64,000 nt of DNA from Cryptomeria japonica (GCF_030272615.1 NC_081407.1:148551744-148615743), one strand, 5' to 3'. Numbered from the stretch's first letter, positions 11,486-22,934 are shown. Notes: a model not told the origin generated them from the sequence alone. Translations and numbers: made by a program.

Positions 11486-12941
11486 TGATGATATGATGAA
11501 TCAATAAGGATCCAGACAACTACTGAGAGGGGGGTGAATCAGTAGATAGAAAACTGACTTAACTTTCACCAAACTCAAAAACTATCTCACAAGTCAATCA
11601 CTGAACAAACTGGTTCAACAACTGAACTACAAACTGCAATAGCATTATCAAGAATATCGGTTGACTAGCATATCAAAATAACAGTATAACAGCTCTGAAA
11701 CTCCCAAACCATTTAACCAAAACATCAAAATACTTTACTAACAATAGTAAAAGCATATTTCAGATTATTGTCGATCATCTTAACATATCTAACTGGATTT
11801 AACAGTTAATCAAATTAACCATATCAAACATAACCACAAAAACCATTCACCAATTGACACAATGATTTTTGACGTGGAAACCCAAATGGGAAAAACCACG
11901 GTGGGGATGAATACCCACAAGTATTCTGAACTCTTCTGAAGTTCTCCCAGTTAGGAGCCAAGCCTATTAAAGCTTTACAAAAATTTCTTGTTAAGAACAA
12001 ATCCTATTAGGGACCACTCGGTTAAGGGATTGACTATAATGCCCTGTTAAAAGCAATACCCTATTAGGATTAACCTCGATAGAGGATTTGAAATCCAAGC
12101 TAATGGATCATCTGGTTAGAGGATTTAGATAGCACTAATCTTGTTAAAGCTTACCTGGTTAAGGGATTTAACTATTGTAATTGTTAGAGAACAACAGGGG
12201 TTTGCTAATCTGGTAAATAGCACTAGTCTGCTTGATCAGATCCTTTTCATGCTCCTATCTTCCATCACACATACTGCAAATACTCCTTTTGGTTTGGCAA
12301 TCAATCACATTGACACTTAACCAAAATTTCCAACACTACAACAAAACAACTCATCGACCTAATAAGAAAAACAATACGTCAGTAACACATCACAAACCTA
12401 AGATCTCATAGAGATTACAAACAAATCGGTTCAAGTATGATCGTTCCCCCCGGTCGAGAGTTCGCAACCTCACCCTATATTTGTTCCCCTAAAAGTTAGA
12501 TTGCATAGCAATCATTGCACACTGTTCAAGACAACCTCAACCACTCCTTGATCACCGCTTCTTCAATTCTTGTAACTCATCACGCAGCTTCCTCTCCATG
12601 CAATGTAATCACTCATTCCCAAGATAAAAACGGTTATCTCTACGTGCCAAAAACCACTTGAAACTCATCACATATAACATGCATACGTGGCATAATCATT
12701 ACCGATCACCATTTGATCTTAAATCAATACAATCAATTCACCATGCTCCATCGATCAGGATTTGGCACATCAACAGGTAGGGTTACCGGTTGATCTCACT
12801 ACTTCTAAACTAATACTGGTTTCCTTCACTTGCTCAACTACCGGTTGTAAAACAACATCATAACAACATCATTACCAGTTACAATTGACATCAATGACAA
12901 CATAATAGTTCATCAATGCAATCTTCAATCAAATACCAACA
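11486..12941 (-). repeat. Copia-1 5' LTR
   Basis: 1,456 bp; it is longer than its partner mainly because of about 50 extra bases at roughly 12444-12496. Minus strand starts TGTTGG and ends CATCA. The hairpin arms CTACTGA (11520-11526) and TCAGTAG (11539-11545) are perfect here. Confidence 0.92.
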
Positions 12942-12946
12942 AAACC

Positions 12947-14072
12947 AACAAAAAGCTTCATCAAGTTCAATGATACAATCAACAACAACAATGTGAATGC
13001 TACAATAGATGTGCCTTCTATTTCTAAATTTTTCCAAATAGAAAGACAATTTACTTCTTTAAATGAATCTTTACATAGTATTACGTCTCAGTTGTTCCAC
13101 AGAAATGTTATAAAACTTCCTCCTATAAAACCAGTTGATCCTTCTAAACCTGCATCCCCTTATTTTGATAACAATTCATTTTGTCAATTTCATCATCAAC
13201 CTAGTCATGATACTGAGAAATGTTTTTTATTGAAGAATAAGATTCAAGATTTGATTGATAATAATACTATATACGTGGCAGGTGTGAATTATAAAGGGAA
13301 TAAATCAGTAGCTCCTCCTAATCAAAATCTTAATATTTTCACCGATCCCTTTCCTTCTCATACCTCTAACATTATTGAGATTGTGCCTAATTCTTTCTCT
13401 TCTTAATAATTCACCTCTATGGCTCTGAACTTGGTTAATATGGTAGAAAAACAAGATACGCCTAAGAATCCTTGTATTACATTTGACCCTAGTGATACCA
13501 TTAGAGCACCCGATGGCCCTTTATACATAGTTGTGAATGTTAAGGATATTCCTTTCCGTGGTGCCCTTATTGATCCCTCTTGCATGGTTAATGTCATCAC
13601 TGAGGAGTATATTTTCACTTTATGATTGCATAAACCAATATATAATGCTTCTGATATGGTTGTGAAGTTATTTGATGGCTTTTCTTGTCCTACCATTGGC
13701 TCTATCACCCTTCATGTTGAAGTTCATACTAAATCCATGGATATTGACTTTTTTATCATACCCTCTTCTGAGAAATTCCATGTGAAGTTGGGCTATCCTT
13801 GGCTATCTTCCATGAAGGCTATTGCTTCTCCAATCCACAAGTGTTTGAAATTTCCACATAATGGAGAAATCATAACCGTGAACCATAGCTTATTTCATCC
13901 ATCCGACAAAAGCCCCGGTGTTCCTATTGATTTCTTTTGGCCTAAACAATTTCAATCTCTTCCATCAAGGAGCGATGCTCTTTTTAAATCTTATAAAAAA
14001 TGGAAGAAAGATACGATCTTATCCTTAAGTCAACCTAGATCCTCAACACTTTACATTCCTATTATTCTTTAA
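12947..14072 (+). pseudogene. Ty3-type gag C-terminus and aspartic protease
   Basis: The frame picks up exactly where Copia-1 interrupted it. The gag end has a Cys/His knuckle of the form CQFHHQPSHDTEKC (about 13180-13225) followed by KNKIQDLID. After two TAA codons near 13403 the protease follows. FRGALIDPSCMVNVITEEY stands where a D-T/S-G active-site motif is expected (here D-P-S), then VKLGYPWLSSMKAI and HKCLKFPHNGEIITVNHS, the region that closes such proteases. A TGA at 13623-13625 and a TAA at 14070-14072 break it. The D-P-S change would probably inactivate the enzyme. No RT follows, which is unusual for Ty3 elements. Confidence 0.72.
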
Positions 14073-14887
14073 GATGAGGTTCTTCCCCTCGCGGATATAA
14101 GTAATATCCCTCCTAAGGAAGATCGTCAACCTATTCCTATGGATGTGAGACTATACCTTCTCCTAAGAAGAACAAAAATATTCCTCCTAAGGTTAGACCT
14201 ATACCTCCTCCTCATGATGGACCTGGTCTTCTTCCTACACCTACCATTCCTCCTTTCTATGGCGCAGTTCCACCTCCTTCCTCTTATCGAGAGAAGAGGC
14301 TTGCTTCTACTCTTGTTCAACTAGAAATACCTCAACCTAAACCTTCAACTATCAAGGAGAGAAACATTCCTACTTTTTCAAGTGTTCCTCCTCCTTCTCA
14401 GCCTTCCACTAAGACTTGACGAAATCTTTGTGGGAGAGAGCACCGACGAAGATGCCATGTCCAAGCTCATGAAGCTATCCCTCAAAATAATCAATCTCCT
14501 TAGACTCCGACAATTGACATGATTCCCTTTTCTCCCAAACAATATGTCAAACCTACATCTCCAAATCATAAGTTGCACAAAACATGTGATGGTTTTACTC
14601 CTATTCGTGTTCTGGCTCCTCTTTCACTAAACTCTGATGAAGAAATGGGTGAGAATGTTATTCATGATGACAATACAACTCCTAATGCTTCTGATAGTGA
14701 GTATGAATATGTTGATGTGGACAAGCATTTATCAACTCAATTTTCACAAACCCTAATCCTAGCTCCTAGAATCAAACAAAGTGACTTACAACATGAGCAT
14801 AGTCCTTGTTTGGATCTTGTGATAGCTTCATCTGCTATGCTTGATGTCACTCCTTTTGGTGTGTTGCTTGCCTTCCCGAAAGAGTGA
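14073..14887 (+). pseudogene. Proline-rich tail of the Ty3-type polyprotein
   Basis: Low-complexity Pro/Ser coding in more than one frame (PTIPPFYGAVPPPSSYREKR at about 14230-14290; then 14519-14887 ending LLAFPKE). At least one frameshift near 14150 and stops near 14416 and 14503 break it. An acidic block (SDEEMGENVIHDDN) precedes the end. I see no RT, RNase H or integrase motif. This may be the natural end of a non-autonomous polyprotein. Confidence 0.5.
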
Positions 14888-15651
14888 TCAACAAGATCAG
14901 GAGGCGGATGTTGTTTTAGATTAGCAATATTAGCATTGTATATCTTCTCTCTTTCTCCTTTCTTGCTCTTTTGTGATCATTCTTCTATGTGTATCCTTGT
15001 TCTTCTATTATACCCTCAATGTCTACTTGAGGATGATGCAAAGTATTGAGATCTTTTCTTGGTCTCTTCCATGTTGACTTAAAAGACATCCTCTCTTCCC
15101 TTTCTTCTAATGTTGTGTCCTTCTTTGAGGAATGACGATTATTATATGCATACACATACATGATATACATGAGTTATCATACAACATACTAACACTGAGG
15201 AAAGTGAAACTACCTCGTACCTCATGTTTTGTTTTCATTATCCTTGGGTTTATTCCTTGATTGGGGGCTAAATCCCTGCAATAAAGTGCTTCCTCTCTTC
15301 TCTCTCTCATGGGTATATCCTACCTTATAGAAATTGCTCCTGATAAGGCATGTGCAATCACTTTAACGTGGGGGCATACACTCCGCTTAGTGAACTTTGT
15401 TTTTCTTTGTAATCTTTAGTATCCTTGCTTTCATGACTCATAATGAGGGGAACTTTGCTACTTGCAAGCATGATTCTCCCCTTCTCGATCTTCCCTTTTA
15501 CTTTGTCAATCAAAGTCGTAAGATCCTAAGTCCATTGCGGGCTTGGCGCATCTTGCCTCCTTGATGTGGTAAAAGTCTTTCAATCTTGTTTCCTTGTACT
15601 TTACCAACAGTATTGGTGTACGCTCATACTCCTGCTAAAGTGGGGGCTAAA
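14888..15651 (+). other. 3' non-coding region and polypurine tract of the Ty3-type element
   Basis: Pyrimidine-rich DNA without a coding frame. It ends in AAAGTGGGGGCTAAA (15637-15651), a polypurine tract directly before the TG of the 3' LTR. Confidence 0.7.
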
Positions 15652-17160
15652 TGTAGTGTCATAAAATTGTGACCTTAGAAATTTTCAACTGCATTAGGGT
15701 CCCCACGCACGTGAGATCGAATCCTCTAGCCTGAGCAGAGACCGGAGACTGCTCAACCCTCAGAATCTGCTTCTTCCTTCGCCTCTGCACCACCCTATCT
15801 ACACTCTACCCTAGAGAAAGGGGTAGGACAGGGGCATGGCGCCCCTGTCCCCCTTAGGACAGGGGCATGGCACCCCTGTCCCCCTTAGGACAGGGGCATG
15901 GTGCCCCTGTCCCCCTTAGGACAAGGGCGTGGTGCCCTTGTCCTCCCACGACATGGGCATGGCACCCCTGTCCCTGTCCTATTTTGGGGCAGGACCTTTC
16001 CTAAGCATGCATTGTAGGTTGTACAATGAGCGGGCCCCTGTCCCCCTTAGGACAGGGGCATGGCGCCCCTGTTCCCCTTAGGACAGGGGCGTGGTGCCCT
16101 TGTCCTCCCACGACATGGGAATGGCACCCCTGTCCCTATCCTATTTTGGGGTAGGACCTTTCCTAAGCATGCATTGTAGGTTGTGTAGTGAGAGGAAAAA
16201 TTCCCCGATGTCAGCCTGTGATGAAAATCAGTTTAATTAACCCTAATCGACATGTATTTAAGTTACATTTTCCCTCTCATTTGGGTAACATGTATTTAAG
16301 TTGCATTTTCCCTCTCATTTGGGTAAGTTCTTCAATTTGGATAAGTTCAATAGGGTGAAAATTTGCGATCAAGTGTTCAAGAGAATCCAAGCATTCTTTT
16401 CTAGCATTGAACATTCTCAAGTCTCCCTTCAAGGCTAGGTGTTGCATTCAAGTCAAGGATTCAACCATTGAAGAGGAGATTGATTCCAACATTCAATTCC
16501 ACACAAGCAATTCTATCAACATTGCTATCACAACCTCCCTTGAGGTGATTTACATTTTAGTCTTTCATTTACATCTACTTGCAAGTAATTTCTTTCATTA
16601 CTTGGTTAATTCCAAAACTGGGGGTTGACTTGAAGGCAAACCCCCAATCCCAACCCATTTTCCTCTATTTTCTATGTGTAGGTTGTAGGTGCATAGCTAC
16701 ACTTTCGAATTTGGGCTCCATTTGCAGAGGCGGAAAAACCCTTTTCATTTCACGGATTTTTTGGAGGACCATGTACATTCCTGCCATGATCCAGGCAACT
16801 TTTCCTCAAGGTCACAGGGCAGCTTTATCTCGACATATTACTGCTAGATCCAGGTGCACAACTTCATCCCATACTTCGATCTCAATTTATAATCAGTTCT
16901 TTGTCACTTTTGCACTACATAATTCAATCAATTCCTTTCCATTTCAAATAGGAAGAGGGGATTAACTTATCATTCCCATTTCACTTAGAATTCTATCTTC
17001 TTCTGTGGAGATTGAATCTAGTGAATTTTCCTCTCCTCTTCCAATGTAATTAGGTGAAAAGTGTTTCAAGGGAAATCTGTAGTGAAACTCTCATCTCTCC
17101 TTGGAGGGAAAGGATAGTTTTCCTCTTGATGTCTCATTCACACATTTTTCACCCACCAAT
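15652..17160 (+). repeat. 3' LTR of the Ty3-type element, main part
   Basis: Begins TGTAGTGTCATAAAA straight after the polypurine tract. It is interrupted after 17160 by Copia-2; the last 19 bases are at 23972-23990, giving a rebuilt length near 1,528 bp. It contains a GC-rich tandem repeat (15820-16185) and a duplicated 'cattttccctctcatttgggtaa' segment near 16265-16326. No second copy of this LTR is in the window. Confidence 0.7.
15820..16185. repeat. 31-bp GC-rich hairpin tandem repeat
   Basis: Units start at about 15825, 15856, 15887, 15918 and 15949, and again at about 16049, 16080 and 16111. Each good unit is itself an inverted repeat: GGACAGGGGC and GCCCCTGTCC with a 5-base loop (15826-15850). 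The block plus its flank (cctattttgggg..aggacctttcctaagcatgc) is duplicated, about 160 bp apart. Confidence 0.9.
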
Positions 17161-18083
17161 TGTTAGGGTTCCCACAGATACTGAGAGGGGGGGGGGTGAA
17201 TCAGTATCTGACCGGTAATGAAATTTTCTTAAAACTGAATATGCAGAATATAAAGTAACAGTATACTGGTATGCAAGAATTAATGCAAATAACAGAATCA
17301 AAAGCATCCACATGAAAAGAACACCATAACACAAGATGTTTAACGAGGAAACCCGGTGTGGGAAAAACCTCGGTGGGATTTGTGACCCACAATATTCACT
17401 TACTGGCCAATAAGAGAATATTACTTACAATAGGGGCCTGCACATGCAGGAAGGCCAACTACCTAGAGCTCACTGCTCAATAAGAAGTCACACTAACTTA
17501 CAATGAGGATTTACACAAATCCAATATTCTGTACTGCTTTACAATAGCATCTTCAATGCCAGATTCAATATCAGTTCTTGCTCTGTTCTTTACATATACC
17601 CTTGACCTACAATTTGCACATTAGGTCTACCTTATAATTTATTTATTACATTCTATCCATATCCTACAAATGCCTACAATGATCTCTTTTATATACAAGA
17701 GTCATTTTACAATTTGCCAAGTCGGCTTACATTGATAAACAAAATATTACATATCAGAAATCCTGTCGGCCTCTGTGCCGATATACATATTTCCTTCTGT
17801 GCCAGTGTACATCTTCTGTGTTGGTGCCGGTGTAGATTGATTTTGTTGATGCCGGTGCACTGTTTTGTTTGAGTAAAGCATTGCCGGTATAATGTCTTGC
17901 CGGTGCCATAGGATTGCAAGGTTGCCTGAGTAATGCTTTGCCGGTGCCATAGGATTGCAAGGTTTCCTGAGTAATGCTTTGCCCGTATAATGTCTTGCCG
18001 GTGCCATAGGATTGCAAGGTTGCCATCAATGACAAAACCTTCAATCACACACAATGTCTCATTGGAGTGTCCATATGCCAACA
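17161..18083 (-). repeat. Copia-2 3' LTR
   Basis: 923 bp. It has three copies of a 41-bp-spaced unit with core TGCCATAGGATTGCAAGG (about 17903, 17944 and 18001). A 10-bp-stem hairpin lies at 17175-17210. Confidence 0.93.
17175..17210 (-). other. C-loop hairpin near the 3' end of the Copia-2 LTR
   Basis: Arms CAGATACTGA (17175-17184) and TCAGTATCTG (17201-17210) are perfectly complementary. The loop is G-rich on this strand and C-rich on the element sense strand. It lies 14 bases from the LTR end. The 5' LTR copy (23020-23029 and 23044-23053) has one G-T wobble. Confidence 0.65.
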
Positions 18084-18098
18084 ATCTCCCCCTTTTCC
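18084..18098 (-). promoter_or_regulatory. Polypurine tract of Copia-2
   Basis: The minus strand reads GGAAAAGGGGGAGAT directly before the 3' LTR. Confidence 0.8.
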
Positions 18099-18299
18099 AT
18101 TGATGGCAACACTCATGAGAAATTTCAAAAAGTATCCAAAAATGTGTAGTCCAAAAATGTTACCAAAAATGTTTACCAAAAATGTGAGAGCTCCCCCTGA
18201 GCATGTGATCCCCGTGTTTTGAATTTTCTCATCTACTACTCCCCCTTCTGCATCAATGACAAAGGTTAGTAGATTTTGCAGTTGTACCAATTTATAACC

Positions 18300-21200
18300 T
18301 CAACCTTGTAGTTGGGTAGTTATTATCTGAAGAATATCTCCCAAAATTAAGTTTATGCCATCCATAAATTTCTTACTCTCCTTTATTGCTATCTCAGTTC
18401 TGTATATTATACCGATGAGATGCTGCAAGTGCTCTGTCGGTGTTTTACTACCCTGTGTTAGTGCCTCTGAGATTTCCTTACACAGAGTTGCTAAATAGTC
18501 CAATCTTGGACTTAGTTTAGATCTCAAAAAATTTGCCTTGTTTATTATTTTCTCTTTTTCTCTTTCTAATTTAAGCAATTCTTCCTCAAGATTTGTTATC
18601 TTTTCCTCAAAAACTGATAATGTATTGGGTGAGTTAACAAAATTATCAGCAAGTTTATTGATCTCTTCTTGTACCTTGCTTATCTTTTTGTCTACATCCG
18701 TGGTCAAAAAGTTTATCTTACAGGTATCTTTGTACAGAGTTTTGTACTCTTTCAATAAATTGCACAGTTCCGGTAGAAGTGTGTCAAATTCCCTGTTACA
18801 CTTCTTTATTCCTTCTTCAAAGAATTTATGTTTCTCTTTTTCTACACTTTCCTTTATAGTTTCTACCTTTTTTGCTCAAAATTTTCAGAAATATATTTAC
18901 AAAGTGTATCCAACTAGCCTAAAGAATCTTTGTTGGCTATATTACAATTGGGAGCTATTGATTTCAAAACTGGAATTGAATCATCTATCACTTTATAGGC
19001 TTGTGAGCTATAATCAGTTATTTTCTTGATAGATTCGAGCAATACCTCTGTTACATTTGATGGTGACCCAGTAAACTGAGTGCCGGTGGAAGTGACCATG
19101 CTGGTATTGACCTCTGGTAGGTCTGCTTGTGTCTCCATCTCTTTAAGCACAGTTTTTCCTGCATCATTTCTTACCGGTGGCATCTGTTCGGGAGCCTTTA
19201 TCTCTATTGGTTGCTCTGTTTGTGTTCCAGATTCCATCTTTTTCTCTGAATCTGCTGTCGGTTGCTCTTTGTTATCAGATTTATTTGTGGTATCCTTATC
19301 TACCACTATGTTGATTTTTTGAGTATCAACATTCACAGTATATAGGACTTCAGGATTAGGATTATTATCCTCTGTGTCCATGCTCTCAGCTGCCGGTTGA
19401 TCTTCTGCAGTTGTTTTTTTTACCGGTGGAGTATTTAAAGGAGGTGGGGGTAAGTTGTCTCTAATCTTGATACTTGGTGGTCCACCAACTTTACCTTTCC
19501 CTTTGTCCTTTTGATATACTAGGATGGGCTTGGGATTCCTATATTCTTCTTTTTTTTCTTTTTCAACCAAGAATATATCCCAACCATTTTCTGTTTCCTC
19601 TGAAACCTCTATAACTCTGCCTGCCATCAGTGATATTTGCTGGTGTGCAGTGGAAAAAACTGTCCGGTTGGCCTGAGCTATCAAATCATCAATTTCCTTA
19701 TGTGAGTTGACCGGGTATACTACAAGTAATTTTTCTATTTTAATTTTCTTATCCAACTCAACTATTCCTTGCCTTCTGGCCTCAAGTTTTTTATATAAAT
19801 TCATCAGGAATTTCATTTAGGACTTGCATCAAAAACTTTTTATACATGTCCATGTGTAATATAACACTTTCCTCGACTTGTCATTTCTCATCATCTGATA
19901 GGGTGTCATAGATTTTCCCTATGTTTTTCAATTTTCCTTCCTCTATGATCTCATTCAATAATATGTCAAAAGGGGTCAAGTCAGTGCTTGTCTTCTTCTT
20001 CTTTTTGGGGGTCAGCTTTTTCTTAGGTGTGGCTTTCTTGACTAGAGACCTCATAGCTTGTTGCTTCTGTCTTGTCCTTCTAGGTGAAGGAGTGGATACC
20101 GGTGAGGGGTCTCTTTTCCTAACAACTCTTTTGAAGGTTGCTGGCATATCTCCTTCTGAGGAGGTATCTATCGATGATAGATGAGTTTTAGGCTGTTGGG
20201 CTGCCAACTCTTCTTCTATTATGCCGGTTTTCTTTAGTACATCTTCCTTTATTACTTTTGCTTGTCTGGTTCCTTTCCTCACACATGCCTCAACTTTCTC
20301 TACTCTCTTTTTAGATTGAATTTGGCTTTCGATGGTCTCAGTACTACCAAATACTTCTTCCTTTGGTTCATTGGGGGCTTCCAGAAGTGCTTTGGCATAA
20401 GTTTCCACTATGTGGTCATCTGTTTCATACCCCATCTCTGTAACCCAGATTGTTCTTGGGATGACTGCTTCCATCCAGATTTCATCCTTTTTTATTACAA
20501 AACATATGTCATCCTTGTATTTGTTGACAATTTCCTGTGATAGTCTGATTCTTTTATTCATTTTGACCTTTAGTGCTTGAAAATACTCATTGATATTCTT
20601 TTCTCTGTTTTCACCCATGTTGTTGAACAAGTCAGACAATTGTTTTCCTACCGGTATGTCAAATCCAAAATCCTTGTTGCCTATACCGGGAGCCTGTTTG
20701 GTTATATGTAACATTAAGCATACAAGCAAATTTCCAAATCTAAAGGTTCCTTTCTTATCCTTCTTGATTTTTGCTAAGTTGTCAATTAACTCATCTTTTA
20801 ACCATTCACAGATATCAATTTATATATTGTCCTTAACCATATCATAAGCACTTTTTATGCATAAATTGGAAACAGAGTTAAGCCTATTTGCATGAGTTGC
20901 TTTGTAACCTAGAATCATGCTAATGAATCTCACATTTGTATCGGTCACATCATTAACCCTCAATGATCTTTTGTCGGATGTTGCACTAGTTAATTTCATT
21001 ACTAGGTCATTGGAGACCTTCTTGGTTTTGTTGGGTTTGGTACCGGTGGAAGGTAACCCTATTACTGCTTTCACAGCTACCTTTGTAATTTTATGCTCTG
21101 AGTCAAGCCAAAAGAATGAGCCATGTACCTTGCTAAGAACTATCCTAACCACTTCCTTGGGAAATTCAGGAATGCAGAGGATTTCAGTGAATCCTAGGGT

Positions 21201-21482
21201 TTCAACAATTTTATGTTCAGGTTTCACATTTCCGGCATTGTCACATATAACAGATTTATACATGTTTTTTATTTATTCATCACCTAATTCCTCTATGTTG
21301 CAATGAATATACATTCTAGGGTCTTCTGCATAAACAACACCCTTTGGAATTCGGGAAAAAGCACCTGTATTGTCATCTTTCTTAGCTACCTTGGGAACTA
21401 GCTCAAACACGGGCCTAGGTCATTTTATAACCTCGACTACTATAGGGTTCGCTATGAATTTAGGTGCAGAGGAGGATTCCAT
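18300..21482 (-). pseudogene. Copia-2 second ORF, unknown function, near-complete frame
   Basis: Starts at ATG 21480-21482 (MESSSAPKFIANP) and runs about 1,060 codons to TAA at 18300-18302. It is broken by a TGA near 21424, TAA codons near 21275 and 20820, and a frame change on each side of the 18914-19816 stretch. The N-terminal ~250 residues look globular (VHGSFFWLDSEHKITKVAV, then AVIGLPSTG, later LLVCLMLHITK). The middle is basic, with a Lys-rich run near 19990-20030 that could act as a nuclear targeting signal. Next comes a long acidic Pro/Thr/Glu-rich segment, and the last ~150 residues are heptad-like (KISKVQEEINKLADNF, LEEELLKLEREKEKI) and likely coiled coil. I find no enzyme motif. 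It occupies the place of pol and may be a captured gene or a DNA- or RNA-binding accessory protein. Confidence 0.7.
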
Positions 21483-21624
21483 GATGATAAATACCTTTTT
21501 CTGCCTTTGGATGGATTGATTGCTGAAGTGCTTTGCCTCTTTGCTTGGAATGCCTTAGCTCGGAAATCTTCGCGCTCTCTGAAAGTTTGAAATCACAGTG
21601 AAATGAAATGGAGCCAAAAACATT

Positions 21625-21636
21625 ATTTTATAAAGT
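21625..21636 (-). promoter_or_regulatory. Possible internal TATA box ahead of Copia-2 ORF2
   Basis: The minus strand reads CTTTATAAAATA about 145 bases upstream of the ORF2 ATG, in the 306-base gap after the gag stop. A start ~30 bases downstream would leave a leader of roughly 115 bases. This is pattern only; AT-rich DNA gives such matches by chance. Confidence 0.35.
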
Positions 21637-21788
21637 CTTTTCTACTACCTACCACATTAATTTTTTGCCGACAATGTATTAACTCAACTTTATTTGCCGG
21701 TAATAGAGGATTTTCAACTTCTTTTCTCTAACCGAGGGAATAATAGCACATGTGTCATTACATTGCCAAACCCTCAAGATAATTTTCT

Positions 21789-22934
21789 TCAATTTGATGA
21801 AGAACATCCTGCCGGTGGAGCATTGCTCTGTCCTACCGGTGGAGCATCATATTGTCCTATCGGTGAAGCATTTGTTGGTTCTACCGGTGGAGGAGTAATC
21901 CCAATATTTAGATCACCTTTTCTAATCCATTGCTTTGAAAATTCTTGCTTAACTTCTTCAACCTTTTCTTTACCTTTCAAGCTAGTACTTTTGTTATCTA
22001 CCGGTGTACCTTTACTTCTACAGAATTTAGCAATATGACCAATCTTGTTACATGCATAACAAGTTACATTATTTTTCTGAATAGCTTTCCCATAACCTAT
22101 GCCGGTTTGTGTTCTGCATTTATTTGATAAATGACCAAATCTTCCACAAACATAACATCTTACATTCATTCTGCAATTTTCAGAGTTATGACCAATTTTG
22201 TTGCATTTGGTGCATTGACCGGTGGGAGGATTGATGTTCTGATAATTCCTAGATCTACATTCATTTGCCCTATGACCATATTTATTATAGTTAAAGCATT
22301 TTCCATTGAATTTGTAAGTATTAGAGGGTCTTACTGGTTTGCTTTGATCTTGGGTATTTGCAGTACCGGAGCCCTCTCCAACTTCAAATCCAATTCCAAA
22401 AGTGTCAACTTTGGGTTTTTGATTCTTCAATAAGGTACCAATTTCTTCTGAGCTTTTCTTGAATTTTTCTTTGTGTTGATTTGCAGTTTCCAAGATCTCT
22501 TTTTGTCTCATTAGTTCATTCGAGTCATTTTGAGTGTGCATCAGATATGTCTTCAACATGTCATTTTCATAGCTAAGTCTTGTGTTCTCATTTGCTGCAT
22601 CACATAGTCTTCTGGTCAATGCTTCTTCATTCTTCTTTCTGTCCTCAATCTCTTTGCAGAATCTCATAGTCATATCCTGCATTTCATTTTTTGTTGTCAT
22701 GATCTCTTGTTTCAATTTACTTATCATATCATTTAGTGATTCCTTTTCATCATTTTCATTTTGCAATTTTTCACAAAGTTCTCTTCTCTTGTTTCTTGTA
22801 ACAATAAGATTTTCTTGAAGTGCCTGAATAATGTCCTGAGCTGCCTTTAAATCATCTTCTAGTTTGATATTTTTCAACTTCTCTGCATCATAGTCAATAA
22901 GAGCTCCTTCAAGTTGCTTCATCAGATTTTCCAT
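21789..22934 (-). CDS. Copia-2 gag with coiled coil and four zinc knuckles
   Basis: Intact 381-residue frame from ATG 22932-22934 to TGA/TAA-type stop at 21789-21791. An upstream extension into the LTR is open but unlikely, because it crosses the primer site. Residues 1-190 are a long coiled coil (KLKQEIMTTKNEMQDMTMRF and neighbours) rather than the usual Copia capsid fold. Residues ~225-330 carry four CCHC-type knuckles: CFNYNKYGHRANEC (second Cys replaced by Tyr), CTKCNKIGHNSENC, CYVCGRFGHLSNKC and CYACNKIGHIAKFC. The C-terminus repeats Pro-Pro-x-Gly. Zinc knuckles bind RNA, so packaging of the element RNA is the likely role. Most Copia gags have one knuckle. The absence of any stop, next to a broken ORF2, is notable. 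Confidence 0.85.
   Translation of the reverse strand: MENLMKQLEGALIDYDAEKLKNIKLEDDLKAAQDIIQALQENLIVTRNKRRELCEKLQNENDEKESLNDMISKLKQEIMTTKNEMQDMTMRFCKEIEDRKKNEEALTRRLCDAANENTRLSYENDMLKTYLMHTQNDSNELMRQKEILETANQHKEKFKKSSEEIGTLLKNQKPKVDTFGIGFEVGEGSGTANTQDQSKPVRPSNTYKFNGKCFNYNKYGHRANECRSRNYQNINPPTGQCTKCNKIGHNSENCRMNVRCYVCGRFGHLSNKCRTQTGIGYGKAIQKNNVTCYACNKIGHIAKFCRSKGTPVDNKSTSLKGKEKVEEVKQEFSKQWIRKGDLNIGITPPPVEPTNASPIGQYDAPPVGQSNAPPAGCSSSN

Larger units (their letters stand above)
5361..12941 (-). mobile_element. Copia-1, Ty1/copia element, TSD AAACC
   Basis: Direct repeats 5361-6775 and 11486-12941 flank a minus-strand internal region with a tRNA-iMet-type primer site at 11471-11483 and a polypurine tract at 6776-6788. 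The five bases outside both ends are AAACC (5356-5360 and 12942-12946). Removing the element and one TSD copy restores the gag codons of the host Ty3-type element, which fixes both ends. The domain order on the minus strand (gag, [deleted protease and most of integrase], integrase end, RT, RNase H) is Copia order. The coding region is broken by stops, an internal deletion and solo LTR-A. Confidence 0.92.

Noticed and set aside
15820-16185. CRISPR-like regular repeats
   Set aside because: Units are directly tandem without unique spacers, no cas genes exist, and the context is a plant LTR.
17707-18084. Overlapping minus-strand frames of ~90-125 codons, repeated at 23589-23967
   Set aside because: They are made by the 41-bp LTR tandem repeat, are open in several frames at once and lie wholly inside LTRs.
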